A DNA stretch of 50,281 nucleotides from Candidatus Bilophila faecipullorum. Its GTDB lineage: Bacteria > Desulfobacterota > Desulfovibrionia > Desulfovibrionales > Desulfovibrionaceae. Where the stretch lies: positions 1 through 50,281 of the forward strand of contig CALVEZ010000026.1 of NCBI GenBank assembly GCA_944326695.1, read 5' to 3'. The notes beneath the pieces were generated by a model. That model made no database searches and was not told where the DNA came from. It saw nothing but the letters and a program-made list of their open reading frames with translations. Both the position numbers and the translations under genes were made by a program. Positions 32,112 to 38,446 of the stretch are shown piece after piece (position 1 is the first letter of the stretch; each line of letters opens with the position of its first letter).

Positions 32112-33450
32112 CAAGAAAAAGCCCGTTTCCCTTCAGGAAGCCTTCCGGCTCCCGCCGGAAGAGGCCGTCGCCTACTTCAAGAGCAAGGGCTACAAGATTT
32201 CCTTTGACTGGCGGCAGGTCTGGCAGGAGGAGCACGACAAGGTGTTTACCGTGGCGGGCGTGGCCCGCGACGACGTGCTTTTCGACATCCGCAAGCACCT
32301 TTCAACCGCGCTCAAGGAAGGCTGGAGCCAGAAACGGTTCATGGACACACTGACGCCCCGGCTCAAGGAAAAGGGCTGGTGGGGCTCCGAAGTCATCGTC
32401 GACGAGGACGGAAACAGCCGCGTCTATCAAAAGGGCAGCGCCTCCCGCCTCGATCTCATTTTCCGTCAGAACGTCCAGACGGCCTACGCCGCCGGGAGGT
32501 GGCAGCGTCAACAGGAAGCAAAAAAAGAACGCCCGTACCTTACCTATTCGGCCATTCTCGACGGCCGTACTCGCCCGACGCACCGGGCGCTCGACGGCAA
32601 GACCTTCCATATAGACGATCCCTTCTGGCGTGTATTTTACCCGCCGAATGGCTTCCGGTGACGCTGCAGCGTGTATTCTTCCTCCCGGCGGGAGGTTGAT
32701 CCGAAAGACGTTTCCCACGGCGACGTCAACATGGTGGAGCGGGACGTGGAGCTGAGGCCGGATCGGGATACCGGCGAAGTCCGCACGGTGAAAGTCGGCG
32801 GGTATAGGCTGGACGGAAAGCCCGGTGGGCGCGTCGTCTATGTCGATCCCGGCTTTTCGCGTAACCCCGGCGAGGGGTGGGAACTCTGGGACGAAGCCGG
32901 GGCGCTCCCGGACGTACCGCCGGGCGTCGGTGGCAAGACAAGCACCCGGACGGACATTTTGCCGGGGCAGCTTACCTTCGCCGACTACGGCTTGCTGAAG
33001 GCGAAAGAAATTCCGAAGGAGGAACTCAGGCCGTCGCCGGAACGTCTGCCCGAGGCGAAGACACGGGAGGAGGCGGTCGAACAGCTTGCCACGGCGTTGC
33101 GGCTTGAAGGCGACAAGGCCCGGCAGGTGGAAACGCCCGTCGGCCCCGTCATGCTCCAGCGCGATCTTGTCCGGCACATGGTGCAGAAAGAAAGTGATCT
33201 TCGAGAGAAGTATGCCGCTTTCGTACTGCCTACGTTGGAACAGCCCGACGAGGTTTGGCTGACGGCCTACGCCGACGGCTACCGAAGACGGTATATCGCC
33301 TTCTTTCAAGAAGGTAATATGATGATTGTCGTGCGGGTGAACAGGGATGGGAGCCTTTTTTGGAACGGAATGAAACTCAGGGACGCCAATATCGACAAAA
33401 ACAGAATGGGCGTACTGCTTTTCGATTCCAGGGCCGCACACAAAAAATAA
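32104..33450 (+). CDS. MuF head protein with C-terminal PBECR2-type nuclease, interrupted by in-frame TGA
   Basis: From ATG 32104 the frame encodes a Phage_Mu_F domain (185 residues, ending RTRPTHRALDGKTFH...PPNGFR) and meets TGA at 32659-32661. Family members read NGFxCRC here, so the TGA stands at the first Cys. The same frame then continues 262 codons without a stop (RCSVYSSSRREVDPKD...), through a Lys/Glu-rich linker to a C-terminal domain (about 345-440, TPVGPVMLQRDLVRHMVQKESDLREKYAAFVLPTLEQPDEVWL...YIAFFQEGNMMIVVRVNRDG) that looks like the PBECR2 nuclease often fused to MuF. MuF is injected with DNA, so the tail may act as a toxin. Outcomes: 185-residue MuF alone; 448-residue readthrough or selenoprotein; or separate nuclease from an in-frame ATG at 32731. 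Confidence 0.8.
32659..32695 (+). promoter_or_regulatory. in-frame TGA and downstream stem-loop (SECIS-like candidate)
   Basis: TGA at 32659-32661 replaces the first Cys of the MuF C-R-C motif. A palindrome ACGCTGCAGCGT (32661-32672) begins in the codon, and CCTCCC-GGC-GGGAGG (32681-32695) forms a perfect 6-bp stem with a GGC loop starting 25 bases after the TGA. As I recall the bacterial SECIS consensus, it needs a stem of at least 4 bp, a loop of 3-14 with a G in the first two positions, and 16-37 bases between UGA and loop; this fits. GC-rich DNA makes such hairpins common, so this is suggestive only. Confidence 0.4.
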
Positions 33451-33594
33451 GCAGTTCCTCGCGCACATGTCAGCGGCCTGCAAAGGGGAGCCGCCTGCCT
33501 TCACGATCTGCATTGCGCCATGCCGCCCAGACCGATCAACACGAAGAACTGCTTACTTGTCATAACCATAAGCCCCGGCAAGAAAGGAGTCAAC
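33451..33594 (+). other. short non-coding gap with long-range inverted repeat
   Basis: Between MuF-nuclease and virion morphogenesis genes, unlike the overlaps elsewhere in the operon. AAGCAGTTC (33449-33457, overlapping the stop codon) is complementary to GAACTGCTT (33546-33554). No small gene with a ribosome site is seen in between, so no immunity gene for the nuclease is evident here. Confidence 0.5.
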
Positions 33595-34146
33595 ATGGCC
33601 GAACCGATTGAAATCACCGTGGACAGCGCCGCCGTTGCCGAGGCGTTCGAGCGTCTTGAGGCGGCTTGCCGAAATCTCCGGCCTGCCATGCGCGACATCG
33701 GCGGGCTGCTCGAAAAGGAAACCGAGGAGAACTTCCGCGCGCAGGGGCGGCCGCCGTGGCCGCAACTCTCGCAAGTGACGATCCTGCAACGGCTGGCGGG
33801 GCGGGACAAGGAAAAGAAACACAAAAAGGTATCCGGCATCTTTCGTAAGGACGGAAGCCTCCGGGCGGCGGCGAAACGCAGGCTCGACGGCGGGCTCATG
33901 ATCCTTCAGGACACCGTTAACCTGAAAAACGGCATACGGGCGTTCCCGGACAAAGTGGGGGTCACTATCGGTTCGCCTCTTAAGTACGCCGCAATCCACC
34001 AGTTCGGTGGTATGGCAGGGCGAAACAGAAAAGTGAGGATACCCAAGCGCCAGTTCATCCCCATTGACGAAAACGGCACACTCACCCCCGAGGCCGAGCG
34101 CGGGGTGCTTGCCGCACTGTATGAGCATATCGCGGAATCAGTTTGA
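33595..34146 (+). CDS. phage virion morphogenesis protein (Mu gpG / P2 gpS-like)
   Basis: 183 residues from ATG 33595 (AAAGGAG upstream). Matches the virion-morphogenesis/tail-completion family: IEITVDSAAVAEAFERLEAACRNLRPAMRDIGGLLEKETEENFRAQGRPPWPQLS near the start, and IGSPLKYAAIHQFGGMAGRNRKVRIPKRQFIPID near the C-terminus. These proteins help join heads and tails. Its last 9 bases overlap the end of a gene on the opposite strand. Confidence 0.9.
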   Translation: MAEPIEITVDSAAVAEAFERLEAACRNLRPAMRDIGGLLEKETEENFRAQGRPPWPQLSQVTILQRLAGRDKEKKHKKVSGIFRKDGSLRAAAKRRLDGGLMILQDTVNLKNGIRAFPDKVGVTIGSPLKYAAIHQFGGMAGRNRKVRIPKRQFIPIDENGTLTPEAERGVLAALYEHIAESV

Positions 34147-34575
34147 AACGGTATTGATGACAAGAGGAACGTATTCGATCCCTTTGGCGAGGATGAATTT
34201 CACGGCACTGCTTACGCTTTCGGCCGCTCCGGCTTTAACGGCTTTCGAGACGAACTCGCCGGCGGTCTGGCTGGTGGAAAGGGAAGAAGGGATGGCGTTC
34301 AGGACCTCAAGTCCTTTGGCCGTGAGGACGCAATCCGTGAACAAGACCTCCATGTTCTTTCTGAAGGTTATATACCCGCTTCCCTCAAGCCATATGAAGG
34401 TGGCATGGGCAACCTCTCCGGCCGGGGTAAGTTCCCCGGTTGCTTCGGACAACTCTGCGTCAATATCTATTTCGCCGATGCCGATACTTCGAGGAACGGG
34501 GAAGCTCTCATAGAGCAAGGAAAAAATTTTGGCCGCATTTTGATTAAATCTTTCAATATTCGGAGGTAACGACAT
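34138..34575 (-). CDS. opposite-strand cargo gene, unknown protein
   Basis: 145-residue protein on the strand opposite to all surrounding late genes. Start ATG 34575 has AAGGAG 8 bases upstream. The product (MSLPPNIERFNQNAAKIFSL...) is a plausible globular protein: an N-terminal winged-helix-like part (NAAKIFSLLYESFPVPRSIG...ATFIWLEGSGYITFRKNMEVLFTDCVLTAKGLEVLNAI) and a C-terminal amphipathic helix segment (EFVSKAVKAGAAESVSSAVKFILAKG). Its start codon shares CATG with the start of the divergent gene at 34574. Orientation and lower GC suggest a lysogeny-expressed moron; function unknown. Confidence 0.65.
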   Translation of the reverse strand: MSLPPNIERFNQNAAKIFSLLYESFPVPRSIGIGEIDIDAELSEATGELTPAGEVAHATFIWLEGSGYITFRKNMEVLFTDCVLTAKGLEVLNAIPSSLSTSQTAGEFVSKAVKAGAAESVSSAVKFILAKGIEYVPLVINTVSN

Positions 34576-34792
34576 GAAGACGGCTCCTTTTGATGCTATG
34601 GTAAAAACCAGCGACGAGGCGGAAAAGTTCCTCTCGGGCGAATACGGGCGGGCGCAGGCGTTCAAGGTAGCCAAGACCATAACGACCGATGTTGACGCGA
34701 TCAAGGCCATTGCCATGCTGTTCATTATGCTTCACGACGAGGGGCGCAAAAAAACGGCGGCGTCCCATGCCCTCTTCGTCCGCAGAGGATGA
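34574..34792 (+). CDS. small protein divergent from the cargo gene
   Basis: 72 residues (MKTAPFDAMVKTSDEAEKFL...) with a strong ribosome site GGAGGT 7 bases before ATG 34574; that site lies inside the opposite gene. Helical; a hydrophobic stretch (IKAIAMLFIMLHDEG) and a basic C-terminus. No family is recognised with confidence. The two starts share the palindrome CATG, so both genes cannot be transcribed at full rate at once; they may form a divergent pair with mutual interference. Confidence 0.55.
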   Translation: MKTAPFDAMVKTSDEAEKFLSGEYGRAQAFKVAKTITTDVDAIKAIAMLFIMLHDEGRKKTAASHALFVRRG

Positions 34793-34892
34793 AAACGGGC
34801 TGTCCCTCTCACCCCTCCTGGCGCGCCCGATCCGCTCAAGACCACCAGCGGCCCGCCCCTGTCCCCGATCACTCCGCAAACCCCGTTTACAG

Positions 34893-34906
34893 GTGTTTAT
34901 AAACAC
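34893..34906. promoter_or_regulatory. 14-base perfect palindrome, candidate operator
   Basis: GTGTTTATAAACAC is perfectly palindromic and AT-rich in a GC-rich intergenic region, about 60 bases upstream of the head-operon activator box. It could be a repressor or regulator site controlling the head promoter or the divergent cargo pair. Confidence 0.35.
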
Positions 34907-34964
34907 ATGCCCACAGTGCCGGGGCGGACCGTGCTTTCCCTTCCGTTCTGATAGTGCGGGGCCA

Positions 34965-35027
34965 TTTTCCTAAAGCCCTTTCAAAGACGCCTCCTTTCCG
35001 ATCCGCTACACCGGATGGAAAGGAGGC
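34965..35027 (+). promoter_or_regulatory. late promoter of the head operon with Shine-Dalgarno-masking inverted repeat
   Basis: The activator box CCTAAAGCCCTTTCAAAG (34969-34986) is followed after GAC-end plus 18 bases by TACACC (35007-35012) in the -10 position. GCCTCCTTTCC (34989-34999) pairs perfectly with GGAAAGGAGGC (35017-35027), with one bulged base, then ATCCG/CGGAT inside; the -10 lies in the 6-base loop. The 3' arm is the AAAGGAGG ribosome site of the gene at 35034. The loop-flanking bases differ from the lysis copy but pairing is kept, arguing for selection on the structure. Confidence 0.75.
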
Positions 35028-35033
35028 TTTTCT

Positions 35034-35909
35034 ATGGGCCATACCATTTTCAAGGCCGGGACGCACCGGACCGTCAACGGCCGGGCGATCGTCTTCAGCG
35101 AGGAAGACCTTGCCGCGACTGTCGCCGCCTATGATCCGGCGGTTCATGAGGCCCCGGTCGTCGTCGGACATCCGAAGACGGATGACCCCGCGCTCGGCTG
35201 GGTGTCGGGGCTGAAATGCGTGGGACTGCGCCTTGAGGCCGACTTCCGCCAGCTTGATCCCGCCTTCGCCGAAGCCGTGGAGGCCGGACGCTACAAACAC
35301 GTTTCCGCCGCTTTCTACGCTCCCGACTCCCCCCGCAACCCTAAACCGGGCGTCTACTACCTGCGTCATGTCGGCGCGCTCGGCGCGGTACCTCCGAGCA
35401 TCAAGGGACTCGGGCCGCTCACATTCGCCGAGGACGACACCGTTTTTATCGCGTTCGGCGAGGACGATCCCGCCGACAATCCCAACGAGGCACCTATGGA
35501 CAAGAAAACCGATGCGGCCTCCGCAAAAGAGGCCGAAAACGCGCAACTGCGCCGTCAGCTCGACGAGATGAGGGCGCGGATGGAGAAACAGGAGGCTGAC
35601 CGCCGCCATGCCGACAACGTGGCCTTTGCCGAGGAGCTCGTCACATCCGGCAGGCTCGCCGCCGCCCACCGCGACATTGTGGCGGCCGCGCTCGACGCGC
35701 TCGGCACGCCGCAAGAGGACGGCACCCTGATCGCCTTTGGGGAAGGCGACGAGGCCGGGCCGCTCGCCGAACGCTTCCGCGCCTTCCTTGCCAGCGCCGA
35801 GCCGCAGGTGATGTTCTCGGAGTTCGCCGTGAACGGAACGTCTTCCCCCAAGGAATCGCCCCTCGTCGCCGACGCCAAACGCCGGGCCGAACGGGCGAAA
35901 AGGAGATAG
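35034..35909 (+). CDS. Mu I-type prohead protease/scaffold
   Basis: 291 residues. The N-terminal domain (about 1-140) matches the Mu-like protease family: IFKAGTHRTVNGRAIVFSEEDLAATVAAYDP, APVVVGHPKTDDPALGWVSGL and GRYKHVSAAFYAPDSPRNPKPGVYYLRHVGALGAVPPSIKGL, with the His in VGHPK and the Ser in HVSAAFY as likely catalytic residues. The C-terminal half (about 155-291) is a helical scaffold with coiled coil. The protease trims head proteins during maturation. An internal start for the scaffold alone is seen at 35496. First gene of the head operon. Confidence 0.92.
   Translation: MGHTIFKAGTHRTVNGRAIVFSEEDLAATVAAYDPAVHEAPVVVGHPKTDDPALGWVSGLKCVGLRLEADFRQLDPAFAEAVEAGRYKHVSAAFYAPDSPRNPKPGVYYLRHVGALGAVPPSIKGLGPLTFAEDDTVFIAFGEDDPADNPNEAPMDKKTDAASAKEAENAQLRRQLDEMRARMEKQEADRRHADNVAFAEELVTSGRLAAAHRDIVAAALDALGTPQEDGTLIAFGEGDEAGPLAERFRAFLASAEPQVMFSEFAVNGTSSPKESPLVADAKRRAERAKRR
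35496..35909 (+). CDS. scaffold protein from internal start (Mu Z-like)
   Basis: In-frame ATG at residue 155 of the protease gene, with ACGAGG 6 bases upstream, would give the 137-residue scaffold MDKKTDAASAKEAENAQLRR... alone. Mu (I/Z) and lambda (C/Nu3) make their scaffolds this way. The site falls exactly at the protease-scaffold boundary. Confidence 0.65.
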   Translation: MDKKTDAASAKEAENAQLRRQLDEMRARMEKQEADRRHADNVAFAEELVTSGRLAAAHRDIVAAALDALGTPQEDGTLIAFGEGDEAGPLAERFRAFLASAEPQVMFSEFAVNGTSSPKESPLVADAKRRAERAKRR

Positions 35910-35912
35910 CCC

Positions 35913-36278
35913 ATGCCGCTCGAACACAAGATTTACGACGCTCCGGAGCTGCTCGGGGAATTGCTGCTGTTTGAAATCAACCCGGCATACAGCCGTGAAT
36001 CCGTCACCCTGAAGACGCCCGCGACGTCGCTCCCTATGGGGACGCTCATTGTGGAAAACGCCGACGGCACGTTTCAGGCGTGGACCCCGACGGACACCGA
36101 TGTTGCGGGCATCCTCCTGCGAGACGTCCCCGCGTCGCCCTCCAATACGGACGCGCCCGCGCTCAGGCGCGGGGCTCTCGTCTCCACGTTCATGCTCAAA
36201 TGGCCCGCAGACACGGCTGAAGAAAAGAAAAAGGCCGCGCTCGCGGCGCTTGAGACCATCGGCATCATCGCCCGATAA
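35913..36278 (+). CDS. head decoration protein (lambda gpD-type)
   Basis: 121 residues; stabilises the expanded capsid. Pattern of the lambda-D family: YSRESVTLKTPATSLPMGTLIVENADGTFQAWTPTDTDVAGILLRDVPASP and later GALVSTFMLKWP. AAAGGAG lies before the ATG at 35913. It sits between scaffold and a gpE-type capsid gene, as in lambda, rather than with the Mu gpT capsid. Confidence 0.85.
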   Translation: MPLEHKIYDAPELLGELLLFEINPAYSRESVTLKTPATSLPMGTLIVENADGTFQAWTPTDTDVAGILLRDVPASPSNTDAPALRRGALVSTFMLKWPADTAEEKKKAALAALETIGIIAR

Positions 36279-36287
36279 GGAGAATCC

Positions 36288-37283
36288 ATGCTCACCACCA
36301 ACATGCGCACGGCGTCGGAACTCACCCGTGCCGTCAATCTTCTCCCCGTCAAGCCGACCTACTTCGGCGATCTGGGGCTGTTTGAGGAAAAGGGCGTCCG
36401 AACCACCACCGTCATTCTGGACGTGCGGCACGGGCGTTTCGTCCTCGTCCCGAACCGGGATCGCCGTGATGAGGCCACGCCGATGGCCGGGCGCGGGAGC
36501 AAATGGAAAACCGAATCGTTCCAGACCGCGCACCTTCCTCTCTCCGACGTGCTCTTGCCGGACGACGTACAGGATTTGCGCAGCTTCGGCACGGAACAGC
36601 TCTCCACCGTCGATCAGGTTCTGAACGACCGGATGCAGGACCTGAAGGATTCCATCACGGCGACGCTCGAATACCACCGCACGGGGGCGGTCAAGGGCGT
36701 GGTCTACGACGCCGACGGCGAGGTATTGCTGGATCTCTTCGACGCTGCGGGCGTGACGCAGTACAAGAAAACCATCGCCATGCCTTCCGGTGAAACCGTC
36801 AAGGAAAACGTCATCAAAAAGACCATCTACGACGTGAAGCGCAACGCGCAGAAACACCTCTCCGGCTTCGTCGTGGAACGCTACGAGGCCATGTGCTCGC
36901 CTTCATTCTTCGACGCGCTGACCGGGCATGCGCTGGTCCGCAAGGCGTATGAGGACTGGCAGGCGGCGCAGGACCGTTTCGGCGGCGATGACCGGAAGGG
37001 CTTCACCTACGGCGGCGTCACCTTCCGCGACTGTTCCGACGAGATCGACGGCAAGCCTCTTGTCGCCGACGGCAAGGCCAACTTCTATCCCGTGGCCAAA
37101 GGACTGTTCACAACCTACTACGCCCCGGCGAACTGGAACGAAACGGTGAACGTCGTAGGACTTCCGTTCTACGCCAAGACCGAGCCCCGCAGCATGGGCA
37201 AGGGCTTCGATCTTGAGGTCCAGTCAAATCCGGTCTGCCTCTGCCATGTCCCGGCGGCGCTTGCCGAACTCTCGCTGGGTTAG
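36288..37283 (+). CDS. major capsid protein (lambda gpE-type)
   Basis: 331 residues with the plan of the phage capsid E family: LTRAVNLLPVKPTYFGDLGLFEEKGVRTTTVILDVRHGRFVLVPNRDRRDE near the start, TAHLPLSDVLLPDDVQDLRSFG (the loop region), and a C-terminal GLFTTYYAPANWNETVNVVGLPFYAKTEPRSMGKGFDLEVQSNPVCLCHVPAAL. HK97 fold is implied. Length is close to lambda gpE (341). AAGGAG precedes the start. The capsid module is therefore lambda-like although packaging and portal are Mu-like. Confidence 0.92.
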   Translation: MLTTNMRTASELTRAVNLLPVKPTYFGDLGLFEEKGVRTTTVILDVRHGRFVLVPNRDRRDEATPMAGRGSKWKTESFQTAHLPLSDVLLPDDVQDLRSFGTEQLSTVDQVLNDRMQDLKDSITATLEYHRTGAVKGVVYDADGEVLLDLFDAAGVTQYKKTIAMPSGETVKENVIKKTIYDVKRNAQKHLSGFVVERYEAMCSPSFFDALTGHALVRKAYEDWQAAQDRFGGDDRKGFTYGGVTFRDCSDEIDGKPLVADGKANFYPVAKGLFTTYYAPANWNETVNVVGLPFYAKTEPRSMGKGFDLEVQSNPVCLCHVPAALAELSLG

Positions 37284-37287
37284 CGGT

Positions 37288-37734
37288 ATGTACCTGTCCC
37301 GCGAAGAACTGCTCGCCTTCATGCCGAAACGGGCGCTGATCGAACTGACGCATGATGATCCCTACACCATGCCCGATACCCCGGACATGGCAATCATCGA
37401 CGAGGCCCTCGGTTCCGCGCAGGAACTCATTGATGGCTACCTGCGGGGGCGCTACGCACTCCCGCTTGCCGAAACGCCGACCGTCGTGCGCGATCTGGCC
37501 CGCGTCATCGCCCGCTATCGGCTGTACGAACGCCGCCCGGAATCGGACATGCCCGAGACCGTCTCGGACACATACAAAAACGCCGTGAAGACGCTTGAGC
37601 AGATACGGAACGGTCGGATCACCCTGGGTGTCCAGCAGACGGCGGCCCCGGTCCCCGAATCCGGGGAACACCGGATGTACGCCCGTAAACGGTTCATGGA
37701 CGACGCCATGACGAAAGCCTACGAGGAGTCGTAA
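37288..37734 (+). CDS. DUF1320 head-tail connector (Mu gp36-like)
   Basis: 148 residues from ATG 37288, four bases after the capsid stop. MYLSREELLAFMPKRALIELTHDD...IIDEALGSAQELIDGYLRGRYALPLAETPTVVRDLARVIARYRLYERR is the DUF1320/gp36 pattern. Likely a head-completion or adaptor protein under the portal. Confidence 0.9.
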   Translation: MYLSREELLAFMPKRALIELTHDDPYTMPDTPDMAIIDEALGSAQELIDGYLRGRYALPLAETPTVVRDLARVIARYRLYERRPESDMPETVSDTYKNAVKTLEQIRNGRITLGVQQTAAPVPESGEHRMYARKRFMDDAMTKAYEES

Positions 37735-37736
37735 CC

Positions 37737-38198
37737 GTGGCCACCACCAACGAAATCCTCGCTGCCGTCCGGGAGCGTCTGGCCACGCTCCCTCTCGCGG
37801 CGGAACTCTGGCCGGAGCACCATGAAAAATACCGACTGAACCATCCCCTCGGGGCCGCGCTCGTGGGCTACGCCGGGGCGCGCTTCGGGGATGCGAAGGA
37901 CGTGGGCATCTGCATTCAGGAGCGGGATATGGTCATTCCGGTCATCCTCTGCTTCCGGCAACTGAACGGCCCGAACGGGGCCATCGACATGCTCGACCGG
38001 GTGCGGACCCTGCTTCTCGGCTTCGCGCCCCCGGACTGCGACAAAATTCTCCTTCAGGCGGAAAAGTTCGCCGGGGAAGAGGATCGCGTCTGGTGGTATC
38101 AGCTCGACGTCGCCTGTCGGACAATGGCCGTGGAAGACGCCGAAGAAGAGGACGGCCCCGTCCTCACCCATCTCAACTATGAGGAACAGCCCTTATGA
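37737..38198 (+). CDS. DUF1834 protein (Mu gp37-like)
   Basis: 153 residues from GTG 37737, two bases after the previous stop. MATTNEILAAVRERLATLPLAAELWPE...HPLGAALVGYAGARFGD follows the gp37/DUF1834 family, thought to be a tail-terminator or head-tail joining protein. Overlaps the next gene by 4 bases. Confidence 0.85.
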   Translation: MATTNEILAAVRERLATLPLAAELWPEHHEKYRLNHPLGAALVGYAGARFGDAKDVGICIQERDMVIPVILCFRQLNGPNGAIDMLDRVRTLLLGFAPPDCDKILLQAEKFAGEEDRVWWYQLDVACRTMAVEDAEEEDGPVLTHLNYEEQPL

Positions 38199-38446
38199 AA
38201 ACATACAGGTACACCGGCACGCACACGACGGGGGTAACGCTCGAAGTGGGCGGCGAACCGTTCGAGGCGATGCTTTTCCCCGGCCGGGTCGTCGAGCTTC
38301 CCGACGGCGACCCGTGGGTGAAGCGCATGATCAAGCGCGGCTACCTCATTCCCGTCGAAACGGCTGGAGAACCGATGAAGGCGGCCCGCAAGGCAAAAGC
38401 CCCTTCGGTGTCCGCGTCCGCTCCTGAAACCAAGGAGGCATCGTAA
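38195..38446 (+). CDS. small tail-region protein (Mu gp38-like)
   Basis: 83 residues, ATGA-coupled to the previous gene. MKTYRYTGTHTTGVTLEVGGEPFEAMLFPGRVVELPDGDPWVKRMIKRGYLIPV is the DUF2635/gp38-like core, followed by a Lys/Ala/Ser tail. It lies just before the sheath gene in Mu-like phages; role unknown. Confidence 0.75.
   Translation: MKTYRYTGTHTTGVTLEVGGEPFEAMLFPGRVVELPDGDPWVKRMIKRGYLIPVETAGEPMKAARKAKAPSVSASAPETKEAS

Noticed and set aside
32671..33450. independent nuclease gene starting at GTG 32671
   Set aside because: The start lies within the MuF C-R-C region with no ribosome site; continuity with MuF across one TGA explains the frame better, though reinitiation at ATG 32731 remains possible.
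34887..36857. 656-codon minus frame across the head genes
   Set aside because: Shadow of protease, decoration and capsid genes, and it crosses the late promoter.
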